From the NCBI GenBank assembly GCA_028456385.1, contig JALNQF010000290.1:1-52586 (forward strand): 52,586 bases of DNA. Direction: 5' to 3'. The notes below the pieces were generated by a model. It did not search any database. It saw only the letters and a list, made by a program, of their open reading frames with translations, and was not told the origin of the DNA. A program made the position numbers and the translations under genes. Positions 22,241-33,066 of the stretch are shown here, in pieces (the first letter of the stretch is position 1; every line of letters starts with the position of its first letter). This DNA is from Ophiosphaerella korrae (Eukaryota > Ascomycota > Dothideomycetes > Pleosporales > Phaeosphaeriaceae).

Positions 22241-25200
22241 ATGTTCCTGATACGGCCAGCACTGCGAGCGTCCACAGGCAGACGTCCAGCATTGTTCATT
22301 TGCGGCCGCCGCTACCCGCCACCATTGCGATTGCGAACCCTCCATACGACACGCGGACTTCAGGCTGTAAGTCCGCCCCCAGCTCCAGACGACACACCAA
22401 TTGGAGAGCATGGAACGAGCAAGACAGACCGCGAGAAGGTGGCGGCGGGGGAGCAGTTAGACGCCGCCGAAGCGAGTGAGGACCCCGAGGTCCTGGCAGA
22501 GAAGCTTCAGCGCTCGCGAGAAACATCACGCAGATATTCGGCAGCACTGCGGCGGCAATCACGATGGAAGAAATCCGAGGGCTTGCCGCCTGTGCATATT
22601 CCAGATTGGTTTCTGAAGAGGATGGTCATTAGGCGCGAAGATGTATCGGATGGGACTAGGCGGCGCCTGAGACCTGGCTGCCTTTCTGTTTCCGTGACCC
22701 AAGCAGAGTCCAACGAGCAGGCGACGTGCTCCATCCCTGCGTCGAGAGACTTGGATGCGGCACAGGTGTTGTCACGACTAGTGCGTGGGCTATGGGGCCG
22801 TCGCCTCGACGATCATGAGAAGCGCAAGGTCGAGCAATATCTCCAAGATCGGATAACCCTGGTCGAGACGCAATCCTCTGAAGAACCGGCCGCGGCAATC
22901 AAAGACTCTGGGCTCAGCACCGATACCGCACCAGCCTCTGCTGCACATGGCTACGGGGAGGATACCAAAGAATCATCCTCATTTCCTGCGTTTGAGGATA
23001 TGTTCGCCAGACTTATTGCCGAATCAAAAGTTCCTACTGAGCATCTCTCGGACCGTAGTGATTTCCTTGTTCGAGAGCTGATCGAGCTGAAAAAGTTGGC
23101 GATCAAACTGGACGATCTACGTGAAGATACTACATTGAGACCCCAGGAGAGGCTGGAAGCTGCAGCGAAACAAGAAACAAAAATCCACAGCTGGATCAAG
23201 AAAAGAGTGGCTGCCAAAAAGCGGCGTGCAACTGCGTCGGCGCACATTTCTCCACTGATGCTCGCCGAGATTCGTGCCACTATTGCGGCTTCTCTTTCCG
23301 CCCTGCATCCGTCTGCAGGTGATTTGTTTCCCTCCATCAAGACCAACTTGGTTTTGCATTCGCCAGCCGCAGAGCAGGAAAAACTTGTTGATACCTGTAT
23401 ACACAAAATTGCTAGCGATCTTGGGTCAGAACTGATCATACTGAAAGCCCAGGATCTTGCCCAGCTAGTAGGAGACTATTTAGGGGAAGGGCCTGAGCCA
23501 ACGCCACATTCAATTCGCTCTCTCGGTTACGAGACATATTGCTCGAGTGCCGAATTGCAGAGCATTGAAGACGATGTGCCAGAAGCGGCCGAAGAAGAAC
23601 CAGAGTCTAGCCAATCTTCACCAGTAGATTCAAATCCTTCAAGACATCCAATATATTTATTGCAAAATCTAAGTGTAAAGACCTTGATAGATAATATCAA
23701 GGCTGCACAAGATGAAGCCCAAGCGAACGTATCGAACAACAACAACAGGGACGCTCAAACTCAGAACGAAATCCGGCTAGAAGATTTGAAAATAGCAAAT
23801 TTTCTTGATAGTTTGATTGATGCGAGTAATATAAAGCAAAGTCGGGGTCTGATAGGCACCGACGATACAACACTCCCTCGGTACAACCCAAGTTCAGCAG
23901 CCCCTCCTAGGAAACCTGCTTTCTTCGATTACTCAGTGGGCTCTGAGGGCACAAAACTTGAACTCAACACTGTATTGCCGGTAAATGCAGAAGCTGGTAT
24001 TAGTATGGCTGTCAGTCTTAGTCCAGCACCATCAATCCAGGCTCAGATTCCGGACAGGTCGAAGATCATTTATTTGAAAGACTTCAAGGAGATGAATGCC
24101 ACGAATTACGGTGGACGAATAATACAAAAACTGGATGAATTGGTTCGAAAGCGGCGTGCTTCCGGCGAGAGCGTCATGGTCATTGGCAGCACTTGCTCTC
24201 ACGACCTCACGCCAGAGCTTTCTGCTAGGTGAGGCTGATTCCATATACCCCCTATCAGCTAGTGCTAACATGATGCAGTGGGGTTCGCGGCCTTCAAGGC
24301 GACGGCGAAAGTAGTTCCTTCAGAACTATCGTTATTGGGGCGGACTCTGGTGGTAGTCCCTCCAGTCTGGATGAAGCGTTTGCGGCCATTACGGCCGAAT
24401 CAAGCTCTGTTGATCTCTCCTCAGTAGAGCTGAGGAAATTCTGGAGCATCAACTTAGCTCACATTCGCGATATGTTGAGATCGTTGGATACTGTTACAAC
24501 CACAAAACTGGCAGATATGGAACGATCATCGCAGCTCTTCAACACATGGGCAACGATTTTCCCCGAGTCTTATCTCAAGCGGGTGCTAACATACGATGAA
24601 GTACACAGGATCGCCCTGACAGCCCTCGGGTTGTCTATCACTGGTCCGACAACGGAGGCTACGGGCGCTGGCGAAACCACAGCTCAGGTTAACTGGGCGC
24701 ATGTTATACTTGCCATGGGGCTACTAAGAGCTAGTGATACTGCAAAATACGCATCTTTCGATAAAGCCGCAGAACTATTGAAGAAATCGCAAAGCTCAAC
24801 TAATCCAAAACGAACGGGCAAAGAGAAACTTCTAGATGAGAAGACTCTGCTTCGCCAACGCCAGATTCAAATGATAACAGCAAACGCAAACAAGTATGAG
24901 AAAAAGCTGCTAGCTGGTATTGCGGATCCTGACCAAATCAAGACGACATTCGACCAGGTACATGTCCCACAGGACACAATCGATTCCATCCGCTCAATTA
25001 CATCATTGTCATTTCTTCGGCCTGACGCCTTCGGCTACGGCATCCTAGCAACTGAGAAGATATCTGGCGCACTACTATACGGTCCTCCGGGCACTGGCAA
25101 GACACTGCTTGCCAAGGCAGTTGCAAAAGAAAGTGGCAGCACAGTGCTAGAAGTCTCCGGAAGCTCAATCATGGACAAGTATGTCGGAGAGGGCGAAAAG

Positions 25201-25965
25201 AATGTGGCAGCGATATTCTCTTTGGCCCGAAAGCTATCCCCTTGCATTGTGTTCCTTGACGAGGCAGACGCCATCTTTGCGTCACGAGACGTAATGCGCG
25301 AACGAAATTCACACCGCGACATCCTAAACCAATTCCTAAAGGAATGGGATGGGCTCAACGATCTATCCGTCTTCGTCATGGTAGCTACGAATCGACCATT
25401 TGACCTTGACGATGCCGTCATCCGACGATTACCCCGACGTCTACTCGTCGACTTACCCACCCAGACTGATCGCAAAGAGATCCTCCGAATCCATCTCCGA
25501 GGCGAACACCTTGACAGCTCTGTAGACCTCGACAGCCTCGCAACACGCACCCCCTTCTACAGCGGCAGCGACCTAAAGAACATCGCTGTCTCCGCCGCGC
25601 TCGCTTGCGTCAAGGAAGAGAACCAAAACGCTGTCCTACTCGCGGCAGCCTCCCCTCCCGAAACCGACACCGCCACCCAAGCTAGTGCATCTCAACCCGC
25701 CGCCGCTCCATCGCCACCTAAAACCCTGCACCTCGTCCCCGGCCAGACCTATACGTTCCCGGCAAGGCGCACGCTGCATGCCCGCCATTTTGACCAGGCG
25801 CTCCAGGAGATTAGCGCAAGCATCTCGGAAGATATGTCTAGTCTCAATTCTATCAAAAAGTTCGATGACCAGTATGGGGATCGCAAGGGCACCAAGAGGC
25901 GGAAGGATTTCGGGTTTGGAGGGGCTGCAAAGCGGGATGAAAGGGCTGCGAGGGTGAGGATATAG
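22241..25965 (+). CDS. Large mitochondrial AAA+ ATPase (Msp1/spastin-like AAA domain)
   Basis: Two exons, 22241-24228 and 24279-25965, across a 50-nt intron give 1224 residues. The N-terminus (MFLIRPALRASTGRRPALF and following RTLHTTRGLQ) is Arg-rich without acids, a strong mitochondrial presequence. About 700 residues of charged, helical sequence follow without a known domain. The AAA module lies near the C-terminus: GPPGTGKT at about 931, pore-loop KYVGEGEKN, Walker B IVFLDEADAIFASR, sensor ATNRPFDLDDAVIRR with LPRR arginine fingers, then an AAA lid with FYSGSDLKN. The AAA sequence belongs with the classic-clade ATPases (Msp1, katanin, spastin) that unfold or extract substrates. A role in mitochondrial protein quality control is inferred. 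It is much longer than Msp1 (about 360 residues). Confidence 0.88.
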
Positions 25966-26417
25966 AGGGGAAATGGGATGGGGAGGGTAGGGTAGGGAGA
26001 GAGAGGTATTTTTAGCTTGTGATATTGGTATTGTATATATTATGGATTGATTTGACGAGGGGGTTTGGAAAAGAATGTGTTTATGCGTTTTGTATCGTGT
26101 TAAGTGAGCGCGATGACGTTGATTGTAGACGGCTAATTTGCAGTGTTCGGTCAATAGTCGTAGTGAACAGTGTTGTGCTTGATATGAACGTTCCTTGGTC
26201 GTTCTCAACACCGCTTCGGTTGATCAGAAAGTTCAGTTCTAAAGGTACTATAACATCTAGGGTGTACTCTACTAAAGCACTATTAGCGTTGTTATGGAAA
26301 TTATCGATCGTCCCATTGATATTCTGAATAATTCTGTAGCTACTTAAGGTATTACAAGTAAGCTTTGGTGAACTTTAATTTTTTGCCAACTTCCAAAAAT
26401 GGCCCTCGCTTGAATAT
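25966..26417. other. Convergent 3' region with G-run cluster
   Basis: Spacer between the stop codon of the AAA+ gene and the 3' end of the permease gene. At 25967-25997 the plus strand has GGGG, GGG, GGGG, GGG, GGG and GGG separated by one to four bases, a strong G-quadruplex pattern in the AAA+ 3' UTR. Confidence 0.5.
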
Positions 26418-28228
26418 TCAATGCGCAAATCTAAAATCCAATCTCTTGTTTCCTTTGTCCTTTGTCGTCTCTAGATAAGTCTCTTTCTCCTCTTTGCTCA
26501 TGCTACTCCAAATTCTATCACGCTTTTTATTTACCTGAACGTAAAACACCTTCGCACCGAGAAACACGAAAAGACTCCATACGCAGATTGCGATCAGAAC
26601 TTTATTTCCTCGTCTATACAGCGGCTTGTCATCGTTCCTGTAGATGTTCTGGGCGATGATACTGCTGGCTTGAACACACATGTTGTACAACGCTGACGCA
26701 ACGGTGCGTGTGCGTACAGTTCCTGCGTTCCGCGAAGTAATAGCGACGAGAATGGCGTGAACATATGGGTGACCAACGAGCAAGGTGGAAAGAACCCAGC
26801 GAGACCAGGGCGAAACTTGTTTCGGAAGAAACTCTAACGCGATGAGCAGTGGGAGGCTCCAGAGTTGAGATAAAAGGCCAGGAATAAAGCGTTCGTTCAA
26901 GTGCTCGGATAACCATGTCCAGAAGAGAAGCTGAAGGATGAAAAGAGCGTATGCGGGGATCTGAGTGTATTAGCTCTCGAAAAGCTTTAGTGACTGACAC
27001 GACTCACAGTGAGTAAATTGGTCTCGAAGGTGCCGAAACCGAGCGAGCGCATTTGTAGGGTGAGGTAAGAAGTCATGGGAGCTGTAGGGATAAGCCAACT
27101 AAGACCAACTAGGTAGATTGGCCACATATGATAGTCGTTGAGACATTCCCATAACATGCTAAAGCCTAAGCCTTGCCGGTTATGCATGTCTCCTTTGCCA
27201 GGATCATCTCGTAGAATACGATTGACCATAATCTTTTCTTCCCGTTCATTGAACCAGCCATCTTTGCCGCGGAGGAAATTCCATCTACTGTTTGATGCAG
27301 TCTGGGTCGGGCTAGGTGGAAGGTAGAACCAGGAAAGAATGCCGATAATGCCTGTTAAAGCCCCTTCAAGAGCGAAAAGCCAACGCCAACCTTCCATACC
27401 ATTGTAGCCTCGAAGGCGTAGGATGCCGAAGGCGAAGAATGCAGAAACAATATTTGTCGATTGGTAGGATACCCAAAACCAGCTCAAGCGCGCGGGTAGT
27501 TCCCAGCCAGTGTAGAAGTAGCTTAGGTAGAGAATATTGTCAGGAATGAAACCGCCTTCGATTAGCCCAAGAAGCGCCCTGCATGTGAAGAAGGATGTAC
27601 GACCACTGAGAAACGCTTGAAAGCTAGCTGTCAGACTCCAGGATACCATCTGAATTGGAATCCAGTTGTCAGGGCCGAGCTTCTTGCTGATAAGCTGAGA
27701 AGGTAACTCAGCACACAAAAAGCTGACAAGAAAGATAGTCTGGCCGTAGTTGTAGTCATTGGTATTCATTTTTAAGTCGTCCAGGAAGTTGTCGCTCAGT
27801 GCCTTCACGTGAGGGTCAGCTTGGGGCGAAAGGGCAAAAAGTATGAGGAAGACATACCTGAGAAATATTTCCTCGATCCAATTGGAGGGCAAAGAACATT
27901 AAACAAACCCAAGTACAAATGCGCTTATCGATCTACACCCTGTCAATAAACGTTTCTTCTAGCAGGCTACCATCCGTACCTTTCTGACAACCTTTCGCTC
28001 TTCCTCTGGCTCCCACTGGAAATCTGGATCATAGCGGTGGATACCTTCGTAAGTCTCGACTGGTCTGTACTGGTCGTGGCCCAGGCCTTCAGTAGCAAAA
28101 GTAGTACCTTCTCGATACCCCTTGCCGGTCTTGTGGACAGAGGTTTCGCTAGCACTTGAGTCCCCTGTAACTTGAAACTCTTTGCCAATGACTACGGCAT
28201 TGCCAGAGGATATGGGCTTGACTGCCAT
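26418..28228 (-). CDS. MFS permease, anion:cation symporter (Dal5/ACS) family
   Basis: Four exons, 28228-27980, 27932-27858, 27802-27008 and 26960-26418, with introns of 47, 55 and 47 nt, code for 553 residues. The soluble N-terminus ends DPDFQWEPEEERKVVRK. Exon 2 restores the first span with VCLMFFALQLDRGNISQ, the ACS hallmark (ALDRGNI), followed by ALSDNFLDDLKMNTNDYNYGQ. Other family features are CAELPSQLISKKLGPDNWIP, RALLGLIEGGFIPD and, late, TRTVASALYNMCVQASSIIA. Known relatives take up allantoate, vitamins, pantothenate or sulfur compounds across the plasma membrane. It is divergent from a TauD-type dioxygenase, 923 bp away, so a sulfonate or similar oxidisable anion is a reasonable inferred substrate. 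Confidence 0.88.
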
Positions 28229-29151
28229 GGCACACTATCAGGGTAGGAATGATCCTTGTGAGTCTTGCGAAGTTCTTGAGCTCGGACAAGACATGTCTTT
28301 ATAAAACAATGTCCATAGCTTATGCGTGCTATACACATTTTCTTTTGACCTAAGCCGCTGTGGCGTATGATAGGATACCCACTGAGAAGCTTGTACTTCC
28401 TGTTATCTGCTTGGCTGACAGTCTGGGACCTATCAGCAACCCTGCTGTCGCTGTTACTTGCCAAAATCCCACAGGCGAAAGTGTCATTCTCTGCCAGGAT
28501 GTATCGTTGCCACAGCAGCACGCAAAGAGTAGGTTGGATGTCGCATCGTCTAGTATGGTTCAGGTTTTGGGTGCCTCAGGTTGATTTGTTGTGAGGCCAA
28601 TGTGGGGAATGGCGTGATTGGCCAGGGAGTACACGACATCTCCGGCGAGCCATCTCCCCCCAGTCCTCTCTTTTCTCGCGCCTTTCAGCCCTAGATGACT
28701 CGGGACGAAGGATCACGCGGAATTAGGCGCAAATTCATCATCACCAAATTCATGTGGCGGATGTTTGGTGTTGCCCTAGCTTGTGGTTGACTGGGTTCAT
28801 TGAACGTCGTGTGCTGCTAACGCGACTAGGAAGTATCGAGCAATAACCTGCATGCTTATCGCAATCTATCGTCGATATTATTGAACCGGAAATACTGCGG
28901 TACCGACGGCTATGGGGCATAGAGGGGCAAGTTCTAGATATGATGCCTTTATCGGTCGCCACTTTACTTCGAAAGCGGGGTCGATTTCTATGTAAACCCG
29001 CTATAGATCAGTGGAGGATATCTGTTTCCGATAGTTGAATAATCGAATAAAGTATATATAAGAAGAGCTTGGACGTAACTTGCTGGGCTCGAAGTTTGCG
29101 CAGTGAACACCTGGGCTATCAAATCTATTACCTAGCCAAATCATCATCATC
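28229..29151. promoter_or_regulatory. Divergent promoter of permease and dioxygenase
   Basis: A 923-bp region between two divergent start codons. TATATATAAG at 29053-29062, about 90 bases before the dioxygenase ATG, is a good plus-strand TATA box. No other site can be named. Confidence 0.45.
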
Positions 29152-30362
29152 ATGGCTCCAGCTCTTGTAGAAGTACCAAAACAGCAGGAGATTACATATA
29201 AGTCAGGCGTTGGGCAATACAAAGAAGCCGCTTTTGGTGGGCCAAAGGTCTTCCAGAAAGAGCTTGAGCTCAGAGGAACAGAGAAGCACGCGCCAACTAG
29301 ATATCCAAATTATCTGCCAGTCTGGGATAACGAGACTGAGAAGTGAGTATTTGAGTCTCATTCGGACATCTGACTATTAACGTGAATATCAGGTACCCTC
29401 CCTTGCAACCATTTGAGCACAAAGAGCATGGAAAAGATGCAGATGCGTCGTTCCCAAACCTGCTAAAAGATGCCAAAGTGGACGACTTGACTGCAAATAT
29501 TGGCGCTGAGGTCCATGGCGTTCAACTGAGCAAGCTGACAAATGCTGGTAAAGACGAGCTTGCATTGTTCGTTGCGCAAAAGAAGGTTGTTGCATTCCGC
29601 GACCAAGACTTTGCCGATCTCCCCATCCAAGAAGCTCTTAATTTTGGTGGCTACTTTGGCCGACATCATATACATCCTACATCTGGCGCTCCAGAAGGGT
29701 ATCCTGAAATACATCTTGTCCACCGAGGTACCGATGATACTAGTGCACGCGATTTCTTCGAGGAGCGAACAAATTCTATCACTTGGCACTCCGATGTCAC
29801 GTATGAGAAGCAACCACCTGGCACAACCTTCCTGTATTTGCTCGATGGCCCCAAAGCCGGTGGTGACACTCTGTTTGTCAATCAGGCAGCGGCATACAAA
29901 AGGCTCTCGCCCGAGTTTCAAAGGCGCCTTCATGGCCTCAAAGTGGTCCACTCCGCGATTGAGCAAGCCGATAACAGCAGGAATCGTGGCGGCGTAGTCC
30001 GTCGTGACGCTGTCAGCTCGATCCACCCACTTGTTCGCACCCACCCGATAACCGGCGAGAAGGCCCTTTTCATCAACCCACAATTCAGTCGCCGCATTGT
30101 CGGCTATAAGAAGGAAGAAAGCGACTTCTTATTGAACTTCTTGTATGACCACATAGCCAAAGGCCAAGACTTCCAGGCACGAGTGAAATGGTCACCGGGT
30201 ACGGTCGTGGTGTGGGACAATCGCGTCACAGCTCATAGTGCTTTGCTAGACTGGGATACTGGTGCACGCAGACACTTGGCGAGAATCACGCCGCAGGCAG
30301 AGGCTCCATTTGAGACACCGTTCGAAGAGGGTGGCGGTGCTGTGCAAAGCTTTGAATATTAG
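29152..30362 (+). CDS. TauD/TfdA-type alpha-ketoglutarate-dependent dioxygenase
   Basis: Exons 29152-29342 and 29393-30362 (50-nt intron, donor GTGAGT) give 386 residues, normal for fungal taurine/sulfonate dioxygenases. Visible landmarks are ANIGAEVHGVQLSKL near the start of the core, VVAFRDQDFADL, the iron ligands in ITWHSDVTY (His-x-Asp), the sequence PPGTTFLYLLDGPKAGGDTLF, and a distal His plus the 2-oxoglutarate-binding Arg in ARRHLARI. VVWDNRVTAHSA is also typical. The enzyme would hydroxylate a sulfonate or related substrate using Fe(II), oxygen and 2-oxoglutarate, releasing sulfite from sulfonates such as taurine (yeast Jlp1 is the model). The adjacent ACS permease supports an uptake-plus-oxidation unit. 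Substrate is not certain: the family also acts on herbicides and carnitine precursors. Confidence 0.88.
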
Positions 30363-31280
30363 AATTAAACCACAGAAAATGAAAGAAAACTGCTGCTTAG
30401 GTTTAATGATTTCTACACACACTATGGATTCCATTGTGATGCTAAGTGTGTTCAAGGAAAGTGTGAACTGCTGGCGTTTACGCTGGTCGCCAAGCGGGCG
30501 TCAGCGGTGCGGTGTCTCCGTGCACCGAGCCTCGAAAGAAAACTGTTCTTAGGATGCTGATCATTGGTTATTGTAGCGGCAGCATTCCACCGCACCGACG
30601 TCTCATTCTTAAATTAGGCGCCCAACTTGGCTACGATACGATTCATTTGCGCAGCTGTATCCCGTAAATGGAAGTCGTTCAAGGTGGTGTTCGCTGAACA
30701 ACGCCATCAGTTAACGTTGATGGTTCCATAAACTCTCAACCCGCCACCAGATATTCCAAAGACCTTCCCCACCGTCGCCTAAGGAGGAGAACATCTACAC
30801 CCTGAGGCCAAGATTGTAGCTTGACGGGCATGTTGTGGGCCGCGCGAAACCCAGCCGTTTCCATGTTATAAACAGTAGTGGGACAGTTATACTTATTTCC
30901 GTAGTCTAATTGGTATCCTGCTGATGGGAGCGAAGCTGATGCCCCTACCCTTCGGCCGGAATTGAAGTCATCTCGAAAAGTAGTATTGCTTATGCCGTTG
31001 GTTTTCATTATGTTCTCTTTCATAGCAATGGCGCCCTTAGTAGCGAACTACATGAGTGACAGAATGGCGCCGAAGAGCCAAGCATAATATCCTAGAGGGG
31101 AGGGCGCTGCACAAGTGGCCTATTGATGTGCATCGCAACGCGTAAACTTTGAAAGCCATCTGCGAGCTATATCATGCATGCTCCCCGACCAGGCTGAAAG
31201 GTCCTTCAAACCATCATCTCACCGCTCTTCAGTCCTTCACCGGTTCTCTTTCAATCTTTGCCTTCATTGCACGTTCTACA
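30363..31280. other. Intergenic, no gene supported
   Basis: A 95-codon minus-strand frame at 30736-31023 (with DYGNKYNCPTTVYNMETAGF) is protein-like, but no ending, neighbour exon or family could be found, so it is not called. Confidence 0.4.
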
Positions 31281-32282
31281 ATGGGATTTTCTGGCATAGC
31301 CTCACCCCCTATTGCCTTCAGTACTTGTCTTTTTTTAGTCAAATTATATTTACGCTTCGCCGACCGCCGCCGCCCCAAGTGCCCAAATTTTGCCCAGGGA
31401 TGGTGCTTCACAATCAATATCCTTCTTTGGTTGTCATGCATTATCCTAGCAAGTGTGGCACTCAAGCTGAATGCACGCATGGATGCACTCAAACTGGATG
31501 AACACGAGAAGGAGATACTCAAAAAGAGAAACGAAAGACTGTCACTAGTATCGTTTCAAATGTTGTGGATGCAGGCAGCGGTCTTGAATGTTAGTGCTTC
31601 GAACCCTGGCCAAACCCTTCTGAACATCTATAGATCTATCACCTTCGATTGATTCTCTTTGGTCGCGTACGTAAGCCATGGCTAGGCTGTGTAGGCCTCA
31701 GTTTCGCTGCTTCTATCCAGTTTACTGGGGCCGTGCTGCGCATGTGCAATACAGTGCCTAATCCTCGAGGTGATTTGAAAGTCATCTCAGTGGTATGCTT
31801 ACACATCGGGTGGCTCTTATACCATATTATCTTCCTGTTATGGGTTTATTGGATATGCTCTGCTGGGAAACCGAAAAAACTCCTTCCCCACATCTTTAGA
31901 AACAAACGAGTTCTATGGATTTTGTCCACACCACCTATAAGTGCACTAATTGGTATAATTCCGTTTAGTTTGTGGTGGAAGCCACAGGTCGCCTTTTTAG
32001 TATGTCTGCATACTCTTATATCTCCTGTTGTACTCACTGACTCTGTAGATCGTCTGCGCCCTGCAATGGTTACTTTGCACTATTCCTCCCATATTATCAT
32101 GGTACAGGAAAAAATTACGCCAGCGATCAACCTTTGATGCTATGTATACGTGCAGGATCATATCAGAAGAAGAAGAAGAAGAAGAAGAAGATTGGATGAG
32201 GTGGGAGGCAATGGTAGATGCTGAAGTTCTCTCAAAAGACGACCAAGGCACTCTGGGGAGGAAGCAGGACTCCGAAAATTAA
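31281..32282 (+). CDS. Seven-helix integral membrane protein with poly-Glu C-terminal tail
   Basis: Three exons, 31281-31589, 31634-31999 and 32049-32282 (introns of 44 and 49 nt, all phase 0), encode 302 residues. The junctions give MQAAVLN followed by IYHLRLILFGRV and VAFL followed by IVCALQWLLC. Hydrophobic segments include FSTCLFLVKLYL, INILLWLSCIILASVAL, FAASIQFTGAVL, LHIGWLLYHIIFLLWVYWI, ILSTPPISALIGIIPFSLWW and LQWLLCTIPPILSWY, about seven spans. The cytosolic-looking tail contains eight Glu from a (GAA)8 microsatellite (32166-32190) then DWMRWEAMVDAE. ATG at 31149 is in frame but the one at 31281 has the better context. No family recognised; a plasma-membrane receptor-like or transport role is only a guess. 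Confidence 0.6.
32166..32190 (+). repeat. (GAA)8 microsatellite in coding sequence
   Basis: Eight uninterrupted GAA units plus one G, read in frame as eight Glu followed by Asp in the membrane-protein gene. Length change by whole units would keep the frame. Confidence 0.85.
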
Positions 32283-32523
32283 TTTAGGGCTCTGTGCCGT
32301 GTCGGTAGTGTTGTTCTGTGAAGACACGCTGTCATTGCCTGGTGACACACAACAACGCTCCCAATCCACGGCCTGCCAATCCTTAGACAGAGATTTGATG
32401 CGCTGTAGGAGCATGCTTCTGCCTTTCCAGGTTATCCTCACAACTCAGCTTCAAGTATAAGTAGGGTTGGGTCATGACTTGTTCCTCGATAATCTGGTTC
32501 TCTGAAGCACAAACTACCTGACC

Positions 32524-33066
32524 ATGGAGAGTCAGTCACCGCCAACCTATCAAGATCTTTTATACAACAAGAAGTATCATCCAGTTGTCTTTCCAACTTC
32601 ACTTAAAGATAATTTATTTTTTTGTATTCCCTTCAGAATTGCATACGCCTTACAATTCAAACACAATGGCTATGAGGCCGATTCGGTGTTCGTGGTGTGT
32701 ATAATGCATTCGGAAGATAACACATTATCCGATACCAAATTAATGGATGAGGGTTACACGACTCGAATTGGGGAATACACGGCAAAATCTGTAGTACTTA
32801 GCCAGGAAGACTATGTTAAACTCGTTAAGAAGCAAATCAAACAATGTAAGACATATGACAGGATCTTGCTATTAGATACTGACAGAGCGTTGGATCAAAA
32901 CCTGCCGAAAGGTGAACAGAAGATGTGTGACACCATAGACAAGACTCACTACAACTCCATTACAGTCAACGCAACTGAAGATATGAAGGAATCGGCGAAG
33001 GTCATGTTTCCGAATGTGTTCCCGGCGGAGTCTACAGGAGAATTCTCCCTTTGTACTGTCATGTAG
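32524..33066 (+). CDS. Orphan 180-residue protein with CaaX-like C-terminus
   Basis: Single open frame with start ACCATGG-like context (GACCATGGAG). It has no signal peptide or membrane span. Composition is mixed and soluble-like, with PVVFPTSLKDNLFFCIPF and a Lys-rich middle (VKLVKKQIKQCKTYDRILLL). The last four residues are CTVM, which fits a CaaX box with Met as the farnesyl-directing residue. If prenylated it would be tethered to membranes. No family recognised; a taxonomically restricted gene is likely. Start 240 bases after the end of the upstream membrane-protein gene on the same strand. Confidence 0.5.
   Translation: MESQSPPTYQDLLYNKKYHPVVFPTSLKDNLFFCIPFRIAYALQFKHNGYEADSVFVVCIMHSEDNTLSDTKLMDEGYTTRIGEYTAKSVVLSQEDYVKLVKKQIKQCKTYDRILLLDTDRALDQNLPKGEQKMCDTIDKTHYNSITVNATEDMKESAKVMFPNVFPAESTGEFSLCTVM

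Noticed and set aside
22951..23439. 162-codon minus-strand frame inside the AAA+ gene
   Set aside because: Lies entirely within the long plus-strand coding exon; Ser-rich composition is typical of an antisense shadow.
30736..31023. Protein-like 95-codon minus-strand frame
   Set aside because: No family, partner exon or regulatory signal; kept only as a note in the intergenic entry.
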